A DNA stretch of 64,000 bases, taken from the NCBI GenBank assembly GCA_017466455.1, contig JAFTUD010000008.1, positions 1 through 64,000 of the forward strand. The letters run 5' to 3'. The DNA comes from Clostridia bacterium (GTDB lineage: Bacteria; Bacillota_A; Clostridia; Oscillospirales; CAG-272). Position 1 is the stretch's first letter, and every line of letters begins with the position of its first letter. The translations under genes and the position numbers were made by a program. Under the pieces are notes generated by a model. The model did no database searches. It was not told the origin of the DNA and saw only the letters and a list, made by a program, of their open reading frames with translations. Below, piece by piece: positions 8,818-18,839 of the stretch.

Positions 8818-9609
8818 ATGTTTTTTTATCAAACTGAAAATGTTGGTAAGGCATACGAGTTCAGAAGCGGTATCCATGAAAATTGGGTTGTTTCACCGCA
8901 TATTCACGAATACAGTGAGGTTGTATTTACTATAAAGGGAGTAAATTATATTTGTATTGAGGGTAAAAAATATGCTGTTCCCGAAAACCATTTGATATTT
9001 ATAAGACCTAATCAAATACACGAATATACCGGTGAGAGTCCATATGTTTTTGGCGGTGCTGTATTTTCAAATGATTTCATACCTCTTTTCAATTTATTGA
9101 CGCTTAACAAGGAGCTACAAACGCCCGTCATTGATTTTTCCGATAACATTTGGCTACTTGAGGAATTTGCCAAGGTAGACACGACCGATATTATGAAAAT
9201 TTGCGGTTTGGTAAATTTGATTTGCAGTATAGTCCTTGAAAAGGGTGTATGGGGTCAAAATCAGGGCGGAGCGCGAAAGCAAATCAATCTTCAACAGGTA
9301 ATAGAATACATATCAATCCATTTCAAGGAGGATATTCAGCTGTCGAGCTTGGCAAAGAGGCTTGGCTATCACGAAAAGTATCTTTCATCGGCTTTGCGTT
9401 CTATTACAAGAATGAATTTCAAGGAATTTGTTGCCTCTTATAGAATTGACTATGCCAAAAGGCTATTGAAGGACACATCAAGCTCGCTTAAAATCTCCGA
9501 AATAGCCTTGGAAAGCGGATTTTCATCGTTGAATACATTTAACCGAATGTTTTTAAGGCTGACCGGCACAACTCCGAGCGAATACAAAAGGCAAAAAAAT
9601 CACAAGTAA
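8818..9609 (+). CDS. AraC-family transcriptional regulator with cupin sensor
   Basis: The 263-residue protein has an N-terminal cupin-like sensing domain (about 15-110, with PHIHEYSEVVFTIKG and the PNQIHEY turn). A C-terminal double helix-turn-helix follows (about 160-260: SLAKRLGYHEKYLSSALRSI and IALESGFSSLNTFNRMFLRL, ending GTTPSEYKR). Such proteins usually activate carbohydrate genes on binding a sugar. It is divergent from the BspA-like gene, with only 129 bp between start codons, so that gene is a plausible target; this is inference. An RBS (GAAAGGGTGA) is well placed. Confidence 0.9.
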   Translation: MFFYQTENVGKAYEFRSGIHENWVVSPHIHEYSEVVFTIKGVNYICIEGKKYAVPENHLIFIRPNQIHEYTGESPYVFGGAVFSNDFIPLFNLLTLNKELQTPVIDFSDNIWLLEEFAKVDTTDIMKICGLVNLICSIVLEKGVWGQNQGGARKQINLQQVIEYISIHFKEDIQLSSLAKRLGYHEKYLSSALRSITRMNFKEFVASYRIDYAKRLLKDTSSSLKISEIALESGFSSLNTFNRMFLRLTGTTPSEYKRQKNHK

Positions 9610-9613
9610 ACAA

Positions 9614-9640
9614 AAAACGCGACACAGTGTGTCGCGTTTT
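9614..9640. terminator. bidirectional terminator between AraC gene and prmA
   Basis: Perfect 12-bp arms AAAACGCGACAC / GTGTCGCGTTTT with loop AGT, between two convergent genes, giving a T-tract in each direction. Confidence 0.85.
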
Positions 9641-9655
9641 GAAGCTTTATGTCTT

Positions 9656-10579
9656 TTATTTTTTCATAACCGAGATGGCGCACCAGCCGTTTTCGTGGAT
9701 TTCCTCGGTGATTTGGAAATTGTTTTTTGATATGCTTTCGTACACATCATCGCATCTTTCATCAATTATTCCCGAGAGAATGAGGCTTGTTTTACCGTGC
9801 ATAAATGCGCCTATATCGGGAAGAAGTCTGATTATAATATCGGCTACGATATTTGCGGTGATGACATCGTATGTGCCGTTCTTTACGCCCTTCAAAAGGT
9901 CGGACACGCCACATTCAATATTGGTTACATCATTATCCTTTACATTCTCCTTAGCGACCTTTACAGCCACAGGGTCGATGTCGTAGGCGTAGCATTCCTT
10001 AGCTCCGAGCTTTGACGCGCAGATTGCCAAAATTCCGCTACCACATCCGACATCAAGCATTTTTGTGCTATCATTTACATATTTTTCAAGAAGGGTTGCG
10101 CAAAGGCGGGTTGTTTCGTGAGTTCCTGTGCCGAATGCCATACCCGGGTCCATTTTTACGACAACCTTGTTTTCGGAATTATCGTATTTTTCCCACATTG
10201 GCACAACGACGAGCCTTTTACCGATTTCAATAGGCTTATAATACTGCTTCCACGAGTTTGCCCAGTCGTCCTCGCAAAGTGAGATAAGCTCGGTGGTGTG
10301 TGCGATTTTCAGGGCATCAAGGCGCTCCTTCAGGTACATTGTGTAGTATTCGGTGGGCTTATCGGCGCTTACATAAATTGATACAGCGCACACTGTCCTA
10401 TCGGCATTAAGCACGCTTTCATCAATGAGGTCGCCATACACTCCGTCAAGAATTCTATCCTCTATATCGGAGTAGTCCTCTATTTGAAGCCCGTTTGATA
10501 GCATGCTCATTACCGCACAAAGCTCATCAAGATTTTCAACGGCTGTTGTGACCTTGATTTGTATCCACTGATTATCCAT
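9656..10579 (-). CDS. prmA: ribosomal protein L11 methyltransferase
   Basis: SAM-dependent enzyme that trimethylates L11. The 307 residues include an N-terminal substrate-recognition domain ([20 protein letters not shown]) and a Rossmann methyltransferase domain with VVKMDPGMAFGTGTHETTRL and MLDVGCGSGILAICASKLGA; the NPPY-type motif is replaced by TANIVADIII, as is normal for PrmA. The start overlaps the dnaJ stop by one base (TAATG), indicating translational coupling at the end of the heat-shock operon, a standard Firmicutes arrangement. Confidence 0.95.
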   Translation of the reverse strand: MDNQWIQIKVTTAVENLDELCAVMSMLSNGLQIEDYSDIEDRILDGVYGDLIDESVLNADRTVCAVSIYVSADKPTEYYTMYLKERLDALKIAHTTELISLCEDDWANSWKQYYKPIEIGKRLVVVPMWEKYDNSENKVVVKMDPGMAFGTGTHETTRLCATLLEKYVNDSTKMLDVGCGSGILAICASKLGAKECYAYDIDPVAVKVAKENVKDNDVTNIECGVSDLLKGVKNGTYDVITANIVADIIIRLLPDIGAFMHGKTSLILSGIIDERCDDVYESISKNNFQITEEIHENGWCAISVMKK

Positions 10580-11718
10580 TATCCTTTTTTCTTAAAGCGT
10601 CCGAAGAAGCCACCCTTTTTAGACTGTGTGTCGTTTTCAAGGCTGTTTGCAAGCTCTCGGAGTAGCTTTTTTTGCTCCTCGTTAAGATTTCTTGGTGTTT
10701 CAACATTTGCGGTGACATAAAGATTTCCCTTCGGACCTCTGCCGTAGACATCGGCAATACCCTTTTGCTTCAGGGTGAACCTTGTGCCTGTTTGTGTGCC
10801 CTCGGGAATTTTATATTCAACCTCGCCCTCAAGGGTTGGGATTTTGATTTCCGCGCCAAGTGCGGCTTCGGTAAAGCTGAGCGATACATCGCAGTAAAGA
10901 TCCTTTCCGTCACGCTCGAATATTGCGTGGGGGCGAACCGATACATAGATGAGCAAATCTCCGCTTCTTCCGCCGTTTCTTCCCTCGTTTCCGTTTCCTT
11001 GGCTTGTGAGCTGCATTCCGTCATCAATTCCCGCAGGAAATTCAACGGATTTAGTGCGCTTGATTTTAACCATACCCTTGCCGTTGCAGTTTTTGCAGGG
11101 GTTTTTGATTATCTTACCGCGTCCGCCACATTTTTGGCAGGTGGATTGAACCTGTGACATTCCAAGGAAGGTACGCTGAGTTGTTATTACCACTCCGCTA
11201 CCGTGACAGTCGGGGCAGGTGTCGGTTGTACTACCCTTTTCAGCTCCCGAGCCATGACAGTGCGAGCAATTTTCAATACGGCTATATGTTATATCCTTTT
11301 TACAGCCAAAGGCTGCCTCCTCAAAGGAGAGGATTATGCGTGACTCAACATCTGAGCCACGGGCGGGTCCGTTATTTGATCTGCGAGATGACGAGCCACC
11401 AAAGCCTCCGCCACCGAAGAAGTCGCTGAAGCCACTGAAAATATCGTTAAAGTCGAAGCCTGCTCCGTGGCTATATCCTCCGCCACCCTGCTCAAAGGCG
11501 CTATGTCCGTAGGCATCGTATTTTGCCTTTTTATCGGGGTCGGAAAGCACCTCGTTTGCCTCGTTTACTTCCTTGAATTTCTGCTCAGCCTCGGCATCTC
11601 CCGGATGAAGGTCGGGATGGTATTTCTTCGCCATTGTACGATACGCCTTTTTAATTTCATCGGCGCTCGCTCCCTTAGATATTCCTAAGACCTCATAATA
11701 ATCTCTTTTATCTGCCAT
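10579..11718 (-). CDS. dnaJ: chaperone DnaJ (Hsp40)
   Basis: Co-chaperone that delivers unfolded clients to DnaK and stimulates its ATPase. The 379-residue type I DnaJ has a J-domain (1-68, HPD at 34-36), a Gly/Phe-rich linker (about 75-115, [10 protein letters not shown]), four CxxCxGxG zinc repeats (about 150-215) and the C-terminal substrate domain. It lies 125 bp behind dnaK, a gap with three inverted repeats. The RBS is weak (AAAAGGTA). Confidence 0.97.
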   Translation of the reverse strand: MADKRDYYEVLGISKGASADEIKKAYRTMAKKYHPDLHPGDAEAEQKFKEVNEANEVLSDPDKKAKYDAYGHSAFEQGGGGYSHGAGFDFNDIFSGFSDFFGGGGFGGSSSRRSNNGPARGSDVESRIILSFEEAAFGCKKDITYSRIENCSHCHGSGAEKGSTTDTCPDCHGSGVVITTQRTFLGMSQVQSTCQKCGGRGKIIKNPCKNCNGKGMVKIKRTKSVEFPAGIDDGMQLTSQGNGNEGRNGGRSGDLLIYVSVRPHAIFERDGKDLYCDVSLSFTEAALGAEIKIPTLEGEVEYKIPEGTQTGTRFTLKQKGIADVYGRGPKGNLYVTANVETPRNLNEEQKKLLRELANSLENDTQSKKGGFFGRFKKKG

Positions 11719-11732
11719 TTTTATACCTTTTT

Positions 11733-11768
11733 AGTCAAAAAGTGATGATATGTATCTGCTTTTTGACT
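11733..11768. repeat. inverted repeat 20 bp upstream of dnaJ
   Basis: Perfect 10-bp arms AGTCAAAAAG (11733-11742) and CTTTTTGACT (11759-11768) with a 16-bp spacer, in the dnaJ leader. Candidate operator or mRNA hairpin. Confidence 0.55.
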
Positions 11769-11788
11769 ATTTTTGTTAAAATTAAAGT

Positions 11789-11800
11789 CGTTTATAAACG
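11789..11800. repeat. palindrome in the dnaK-dnaJ gap
   Basis: CGTTTATAAACG is a perfect 12-bp palindrome; flanking AAAGT and CACTTT extend the symmetry with one unpaired base. Confidence 0.5.
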
Positions 11801-11804
11801 CACT

Positions 11805-11832
11805 TTAGGAATCCGCAAGCGCGGATTCCTAA
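11805..11832 (-). repeat. hairpin after dnaK without U-tract
   Basis: Perfect 12-bp arms TTAGGAATCCGC / GCGGATTCCTAA with a 4-nt loop, 11 bp after the dnaK stop. No T-run follows on the minus strand, so this is more likely an RNA processing or stability hairpin that sets the DnaK:DnaJ ratio than a terminator. Confidence 0.6.
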
Positions 11833-11843
11833 GCGGTTAATGG

Positions 11844-14189
<2,346 letters not shown>

Positions 14190-14193
<4 letters not shown>

Positions 14194-15281
14194 GTGTTCC
14201 TCTTTTCCTTTTCTTTCGCTACGGTATCAGGTAACAGGTTGATTTCAGACAGACTGTTTATCTCCGCAGAGAGCTTATCAATCGTTGCGAGAACCCTTGA
14301 ATAGTCCATTCTGCACGGACCGATAATCGCGATTGCGCCTATTGTCTTTCCGCCGAGCTTCAGGTTTTTATAGATAAGCGTTGAGTTATCCATAATTTTA
14401 ACCATATTCTCGCTTCCGATGAACACCTTCGTTTCATCATCGCTTTGGTCAATAGCGCTGACCGCCTTTATTATATCGCTCTTATCCTCAAAGCTTGATA
14501 TGATTTGCTGAAGCTTATCAAGATTTTTATACTCGGGGTATTGAAGCAAGCGGTTCAGTCCCTCTACCCTGACCTCAGAGCCGAGCTCATTCATCGTTTC
14601 ATAGATGCTTTTTACTGTGAGCCCAACAAGCTCGGGGCAATCGGAAAGGCTTTGCTCCATTTTCATAATGAGCGATATATTCATATCGTCCACGCTTACA
14701 CCAACAAGCGTTTCGTTCAAGGCAAGTGACAGGCGCTCAACCATATCCTTTGTTATTTCAAAGCTCGGCTTGATATTTTTGGTCTTTACGGCGTCAGAGC
14801 CGAGAGCAACCATTACCAAGATAAAGCTATGAGGGTCAAGATACATAGTTTCATACCGTCTTATCGCTATGCTCGAGGGTCGGGGACGAAGTGAGAGTGC
14901 GGTATAATTTGTCATAGCAGAGGCTGCCTTACGCGCCTTTTCAAGGATGCTGTCAATCTCGGACATTTTGACCGATAGCATGCTGCTTAGGTCCTCCGCC
15001 TCCTTAGTGGTCATATCATACTGTCTTACAAGGGTATCGACATAGAAGCGATAGCCAAGCTCAGACGGGATACGCCCTGCCGAGGTGTGAGGCTGTTCAA
15101 GATATCCAAGCTCCTCAAGCTCTGCCATTTCATTACGGATTGTTGCCGAGGAATACTGGATTTTCGCCTCTTGGGTAAGATATTTTGACCCAACCGGCTC
15201 ACCGTTTTTAATATGTGCTTCAATTATTGCCTTGAGTATCAGTTTTTTTCTCTCGCTAAGCTCTGTATAGTCAAATCCCAT
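14190..15281 (-). CDS. hrcA: heat-inducible transcription repressor HrcA
   Basis: Winged-helix repressor of class I heat-shock genes; binds CIRCE with GroEL as its sensor. ATG 15281 (MGFDYTELSERKKLILKA) is chosen because AAAAGGAGGAAA lies just upstream. A longer frame reaching 15374 would start inside the CIRCE element and downstream of the promoter only by chance. The 363-residue product has the N-terminal winged helix (EPVGSKYLTQEAKIQYSSAT, IRNEMAELEELGYLEQPHTS) and the dimerisation/GAF-like domains. First gene of the operon hrcA-grpE-dnaK-dnaJ-prmA. Confidence 0.96.
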
Positions 15282-15367
15282 ATTTTCCTCCTTTTTTATC
15301 CGTATTTTTCCCGCATTTCGTTCCGTTTTATTTCCGTTTTTGTTGATTTTACGCGGTTTTGGAGATT

Positions 15368-15394
15368 TTAGCACTCAAAAGGTGTGATTGCTAA
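15368..15394. promoter_or_regulatory. CIRCE element 1 (HrcA operator)
   Basis: TTAGCACTC-N9-GATTGCTAA, one mismatch from the CIRCE consensus (TTAGCACTC-N9-GAGTGCTAA). It begins about 5 bp after the predicted hrcA transcription start, where HrcA would block initiation. Confidence 0.9.
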
Positions 15395-15405
15395 TCTCTA
15401 TAGAT

Positions 15406-15434
15406 AATATATCACTTATTTTTGCCCTTGTCAA
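15406..15434 (-). promoter_or_regulatory. promoter of the heat-shock operon
   Basis: TTGACA (15434-15429), 17-bp spacer, extended -10 TGATATATT (TATATT 15411-15406) on the minus strand, between two CIRCE elements. Confidence 0.85.
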
Positions 15435-15462
15435 TAGGTTTTATGAAAATTTTTTAAAAAAT

Positions 15463-15489
15463 TTAGCAATCTAACGCTTTTAGTGCTAA
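15463..15489. promoter_or_regulatory. CIRCE element 2 (degenerate)
   Basis: TTAGCAATC-N9-TAGTGCTAA keeps the 9-N-9 architecture with two departures from consensus. It lies about 30 bp upstream of the hrcA -35 and about 100 bp from the divergent ECF promoter. Confidence 0.65.
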
Positions 15490-15586
15490 AGTGTGATTTT
15501 TCACTCTTTTTTGCGCTTTATTCGGCGATTTTTCGCATATAATATATCCTATAATTATAATAAAGGTAGTTTTTCGCTTGGAATTA

Positions 15587-15615
15587 TTGACTTTTTTTCA
15601 TTTTAGTGGTAAAAT
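15587..15615 (+). promoter_or_regulatory. promoter of the ECF S-component gene
   Basis: TTGACT (15587-15592), 17-bp spacer, extended -10 TGGTAAAAT (15607-15615), 26 bp before the chosen start codon. The leader is too short for a riboswitch. Confidence 0.85.
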
Positions 15616-15641
15616 ATCTAAAAAAAGACAAGGAGTATATT

Positions 15642-16190
15642 ATGACAAAATCTTCATTTGATATAAGAAAGCTCACCATTTTAGGTATTCTTACCGCTAT
15701 TGTTGTTGTTTTACAGCTTGTTGGCAACTATGTTGCGGTGCCTATCGGTGCGATTTCGGTTTCTGTTTCTCTTTCGCTAATTCCTATTGTAATTGCCTCT
15801 ACCCTGCGCGGTCCTCTTGCGGGCGGTTGGCTCGGGCTTGTTTCCGCTGTTGTTATTTTGCTTTTCAACGGTGCGACCTTCTTCCTTGGATTAAATCCGT
15901 TTGGAACTATTGTAACGGTGCTTGTAAAGGGTATTGCAAGCGGACTTTTGGCAGGTGTTGCGTATCGCTTCTTCTCTCACTTCGGCAAGTATATCGGAGT
16001 TATTGTTGCGTCGGTTGTTTGCCCTGTCGTAAATACGGGAATATTCTTTATCGGCGGTCTTATTTTCTTTTCAGATGTTATTGCGCTCGTTGCGCTTGGC
16101 GCGGTTATCAACTTCTCGTTTGAGCTTGTTGTAAACTTGATTTTCAGCCCGTCAATCGTAAGAATTATAGATGTAGTTGAGAAAAAATAA
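15642..16190 (+). CDS. ECF transporter S component
   Basis: Membrane substrate-binding subunit of an energy-coupling-factor importer for a vitamin or cofactor. The ATG at 15642 has AAGGAG 6 bp upstream; an in-frame GTG at 15606 falls inside the -10 box and is rejected. The 182 residues form about six transmembrane helices. Helix 1 is LTILGILTAIVVVLQLVGNY; a GPLAGGWLGLVSAVV stretch and a KGIASGLLAGVAY stretch match the ECF_trnsprt family. The N-terminal location of small residues for docking on the EcfT coupling protein is present. No EcfA/EcfT genes are nearby, so it presumably uses a shared (group II) module. The substrate cannot be told from sequence and there is no riboswitch to indicate one. 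Confidence 0.85.
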   Translation: MTKSSFDIRKLTILGILTAIVVVLQLVGNYVAVPIGAISVSVSLSLIPIVIASTLRGPLAGGWLGLVSAVVILLFNGATFFLGLNPFGTIVTVLVKGIASGLLAGVAYRFFSHFGKYIGVIVASVVCPVVNTGIFFIGGLIFFSDVIALVALGAVINFSFELVVNLIFSPSIVRIIDVVEKK

Positions 16191-16250
16191 TTTTAAGGGG
16201 CTGTGCAATAAAAAGCATTCTCGCCACTAATAAAGGCTTTCAAAAATCAA

Positions 16251-16284
16251 AAAATGGAATATCGCTAATGCGATATTCCATTTT
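16251..16284. terminator. bidirectional terminator
   Basis: Perfect 15-bp arms AAAATGGAATATCGC / GCGATATTCCATTTT with loop TAAT between two convergent genes. Confidence 0.9.
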
Positions 16285-16307
16285 ATTTTATTTTATTGTA
16301 TTTTGTT

Positions 16308-17357
16308 TTAGTATTGGAATTTAATTGTTTGCTTAAGCTCCGCGCTCTTAAACGCATGCTCCATTATTTTAAGCACGAGGCGGATTTGGTCGTGAGTTAC
16401 GATTTGCGCTTCCTTTCCGTCTATTGCCCTTACGACATTGCGGTAGAAGTCATGAACATCGCTCTTTGGAATTTCAAGCTCGTATTCATCAAGCGTTACG
16501 CTATCACGGGGTGCCATTGTCTTTGTAAGTCCTGCGGCGGTCTGAACGGGCAAAACATCGTTTTCGTGCCAGTACTTACATTTTGCGACCTTGGTCCTTT
16601 CGCGCCAGTCGGTGATAAGCGCCGAGCCCTTTTCTGCCTTAAGGTAAAATCTTGGGAGTGGCAGGAAGTTATATGTTCCAACCTCGCAAAATGCAACCTT
16701 TCCGCTTTCAAAGGTGATTGTGAGATAGAAGCCGTCATCAACCTCGTTTGTGGTGATGTTGGTGATTTCACAATTTATTGTATCAATTTTTTCATCCTTA
16801 AAGATGAGCATAAGCTGGTCGATCAGGTGAACGCCCCAGTCAAGGATCATTCCGCCTCCGTATTGTGCGTGGCAACGCCAGTCAGACGGGATTCCGCGAG
16901 AGCCGTGTATTCTTGACTCAATTCTTATAAAATCACCGATTTCTCCGCTATCCTTAAGCTGTTGCATGGCAAGGTAGTCAACATCCCAGCGTCTGTTTTG
17001 GTGAACGGTAAAGAGCTTTCCGCTTTCGTTTGATGCCTTTATCATCTCCTCAAGGTCAGATGAACAGAGGGCAACGGGCTTTTCGCAAATTACATTCTTT
17101 CCGCCTCTTAAAAGCCTTGTTACTGTTTCAAGGTGAACATCGTTAGGGATCGCAACCGTAACAAGCTCAACGCTTTTATCGTTTATAAGCTCATCAAGAG
17201 AGGAATATGCGTAAATTCCGTTTGTCCTTGCCTTTTCCTTCTTTGACTCATCTATATCATAAATTCCGACAAGCTCAAGAACATCGCTCTTTAGCGCATG
17301 GTTTACATGCCATGAGCCCATTCCGCCATAGCCGACTACTGCAAATTTCTTTTTCAT
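16308..17357 (-). CDS. Gfo/Idh/MocA-family NAD(P)-dependent oxidoreductase
   Basis: Cytoplasmic sugar or inositol-type dehydrogenase of 349 residues. The N-terminal Rossmann fold has FAVVGYGGMGSWHVNHALKS, and the family signature is NVICEKPVALCSSDLEEMI. The catalytic region includes HQNRRWDVDYLAMQQL and MILDWGVHLIDQLM, where His of GVHLID is the usual catalytic base. The exact substrate is unknown. It is monocistronic, with its own promoter (TTGACT-17-TATCAT, 17429-17457), and sits downstream of an MsmK-type sugar ATPase, which suggests carbohydrate metabolism. Confidence 0.9.
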   Translation of the reverse strand: MKKKFAVVGYGGMGSWHVNHALKSDVLELVGIYDIDESKKEKARTNGIYAYSSLDELINDKSVELVTVAIPNDVHLETVTRLLRGGKNVICEKPVALCSSDLEEMIKASNESGKLFTVHQNRRWDVDYLAMQQLKDSGEIGDFIRIESRIHGSRGIPSDWRCHAQYGGGMILDWGVHLIDQLMLIFKDEKIDTINCEITNITTNEVDDGFYLTITFESGKVAFCEVGTYNFLPLPRFYLKAEKGSALITDWRERTKVAKCKYWHENDVLPVQTAAGLTKTMAPRDSVTLDEYELEIPKSDVHDFYRNVVRAIDGKEAQIVTHDQIRLVLKIMEHAFKSAELKQTIKFQY

Positions 17358-17428
17358 AGGGGTATCTCCGTGTAATAATTATATAATAGTAGATAACAGT
17401 AAATATAATAATGCTACTACTAAAGGTA

Positions 17429-17457
17429 ATGATACAATAATAATACCTAAAAGTCAA
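17429..17457 (-). promoter_or_regulatory. promoter of the Gfo/Idh oxidoreductase
   Basis: TTGACT (17457-17452), 17-bp spacer, TATCAT (17434-17429). Between it and the gene lie TAGTAG and CTACTA half-sites that could form an operator. Confidence 0.6.
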
Positions 17458-17468
17458 TAGAAAAACAA

Positions 17469-17494
17469 AAAATCCCCGAAAAATCGGGGATTTT
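17469..17494 (-). terminator. terminator of the sugar ATPase gene
   Basis: 11-bp stem AAAATCCCCGA / TCGGGGATTTT, loop AAAA, then TTTTGTTTTT on the minus strand. Confidence 0.85.
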
Positions 17495-17501
17495 ATCGTT
17501 C

Positions 17502-18659
17502 TTAGTGAATGATGTACTTTTGTGTATCCTTGTCGAATAAGTGAATTCTTGAAGCGTCGATAGCAACTCTGATTGTATCGCCTGCTCTTGCGCCTGAGCG
17601 AGAGGAAACCTTAGCGATAATATCGTTCTTAATATTCTCACCCTTGTTAGAGTCAAGGTTGAAGCATTCAACGCCGTCAATAGCGAGGTAGAGATAAATC
17701 TCTGCACCCATAAGCTCGGTAACATCAACCTTAGCGTCAATGATGTTATCAGGCATACTGTCAAGGAATATTTGCTCATCATGGATAAGCTCAGGACGAA
17801 TACCTGCGATAACCTCCTTGCCAAAGTATGGCTCAAGTGAAGGATCTGAAGCCTTTTCAGCGGGAAGCTTAATTGCGTTGTCGCCGAATACGATGTATGC
17901 GTCATCGCCTCTCTTTTCAAGAACAACATTTACAAAGTTCATTTGAGGTGTTCCGATAAATCCTGCAACGAAGATGTTTACAGGCTTGTCGTAGAGGTTT
18001 TGAGGAGAGTCAATTTGCTGTGTGAAGCCGTCCTTCATAACAACGATACGGGTAGCCATTGTCATAGCCTCTACCTGGTCGTGAGTTACATAAATGAAGG
18101 TTACACCAACGGTCTGGTGAATCTTTGTAATCTCAGTTCTCATCGCTGCACGGAGCTTAGCGTCAAGGTTTGAAAGAGGCTCGTCAAGAAGGAATACCTT
18201 TGGCTCACGAACGATAGCACGGCCGAGAGCAACACGCTGCTTCTGACCACCTGACATTTGTGCAGGCTTTCTGTCAAGAAGGTTTTCAATACCGAGAATC
18301 TTTGCTGCTGCCTCAACACGGCGCTTGATTGTTTCCTTTGGAATCTTACGGAGCTTAAGTCCGAATGCCATGTTTTCATACACGGTCATATGTGGGTAAA
18401 GAGCGTAGTTCTGGAAAACCATCGCAATATCTCTATCCTTAGGAGCAACATCGTTCATAAGCTTATCGCCAATGTAGAGCTCTCCCTCTGTGATTTCCTC
18501 AAGTCCTGCGATCATACGGAGTGTTGTTGACTTTCCGCATCCGGAAGGACCAACGAAGATAATGAACTCCTTGTCTGCAATTTCAAGACAGAAGTCCGAT
18601 ACAGCAGTAACTCCGCCCGGGTATTTTTTGTAAATGTGTTTTAGTGATAAGCTTGCCAT
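17502..18659 (-). CDS. ugpC: ABC sugar-importer ATPase, MsmK/UgpC/MalK type
   Basis: Energises carbohydrate importers at the inner face of the membrane. ATG 18659 (MASLSLKHIYKKYPGG) is preceded by AAGGAG; a further in-frame codon at 18686 has no RBS. The 385 residues include Walker A GPSGCGKST, Q-loop MVFQNYALYPHMTVYEN, signature [15 protein letters not shown], Walker B VFLLDEPLSNLD, and a C-terminal TOBE/regulatory domain (VIAGIRPEL; VTELMGAEIYLY), as in MsmK and MalK. No permease or binding protein adjoins it, which fits the stand-alone ATPase that serves several sugar importers in many Firmicutes. A palindromic operator lies upstream. Confidence 0.93.
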   Translation of the reverse strand: MASLSLKHIYKKYPGGVTAVSDFCLEIADKEFIIFVGPSGCGKSTTLRMIAGLEEITEGELYIGDKLMNDVAPKDRDIAMVFQNYALYPHMTVYENMAFGLKLRKIPKETIKRRVEAAAKILGIENLLDRKPAQMSGGQKQRVALGRAIVREPKVFLLDEPLSNLDAKLRAAMRTEITKIHQTVGVTFIYVTHDQVEAMTMATRIVVMKDGFTQQIDSPQNLYDKPVNIFVAGFIGTPQMNFVNVVLEKRGDDAYIVFGDNAIKLPAEKASDPSLEPYFGKEVIAGIRPELIHDEQIFLDSMPDNIIDAKVDVTELMGAEIYLYLAIDGVECFNLDSNKGENIKNDIIAKVSSRSGARAGDTIRVAIDASRIHLFDKDTQKYIIH

Positions 18660-18730
18660 CCTTATTTTCTCCTTGCTTTTTAGCAAATTCTTTTTTAATT
18701 TTAGCGCAATTTTGCATTATGATATATTTT

Positions 18731-18736
18731 ATTATA
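18731..18736 (-). promoter_or_regulatory. -10 element of the sugar ATPase promoter
   Basis: Extended -10 TGTTATAAT on the minus strand, about 72 bp from the start codon. The sequence 17 bp upstream (TATGAA) is a poor -35, which suggests dependence on an activator or on the operator at 18792-18819. Confidence 0.55.
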
Positions 18737-18791
18737 ACAAATTTATAAGGAAATTCATAGTGGCGAATTGCACGAAATTTTCGCACTTTAT

Positions 18792-18819
18792 TTGTGCAAG
18801 TTGCACAATGTTTGTGCAA
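18792..18819. promoter_or_regulatory. candidate operator upstream of the sugar ATPase gene
   Basis: A perfect 17-bp palindrome TTGTGCAA-G-TTGCACAA (18792-18808) is followed by another half-site TTGTGCAA (18812-18819). A related TTGCAC half-site lies at 18769. It sits about 55 bp upstream of the -10 and just after the tex stop codon. The binding protein is unknown. Confidence 0.6.
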
Positions 18820-18839
18820 GTTCGTTGATTATGTCAACA

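Noticed and set aside
15282..15374. N-terminal extension of hrcA
   Set aside because: It would start at the CIRCE element, lacks an RBS and is not found in HrcA; ATG 15281 has AAAAGGAGGAAA.
17447..17929. 160-residue minus-strand ORF inside the sugar ATPase gene
   Set aside because: Frame-shifted shadow of ugpC, without RBS or recognisable domain.
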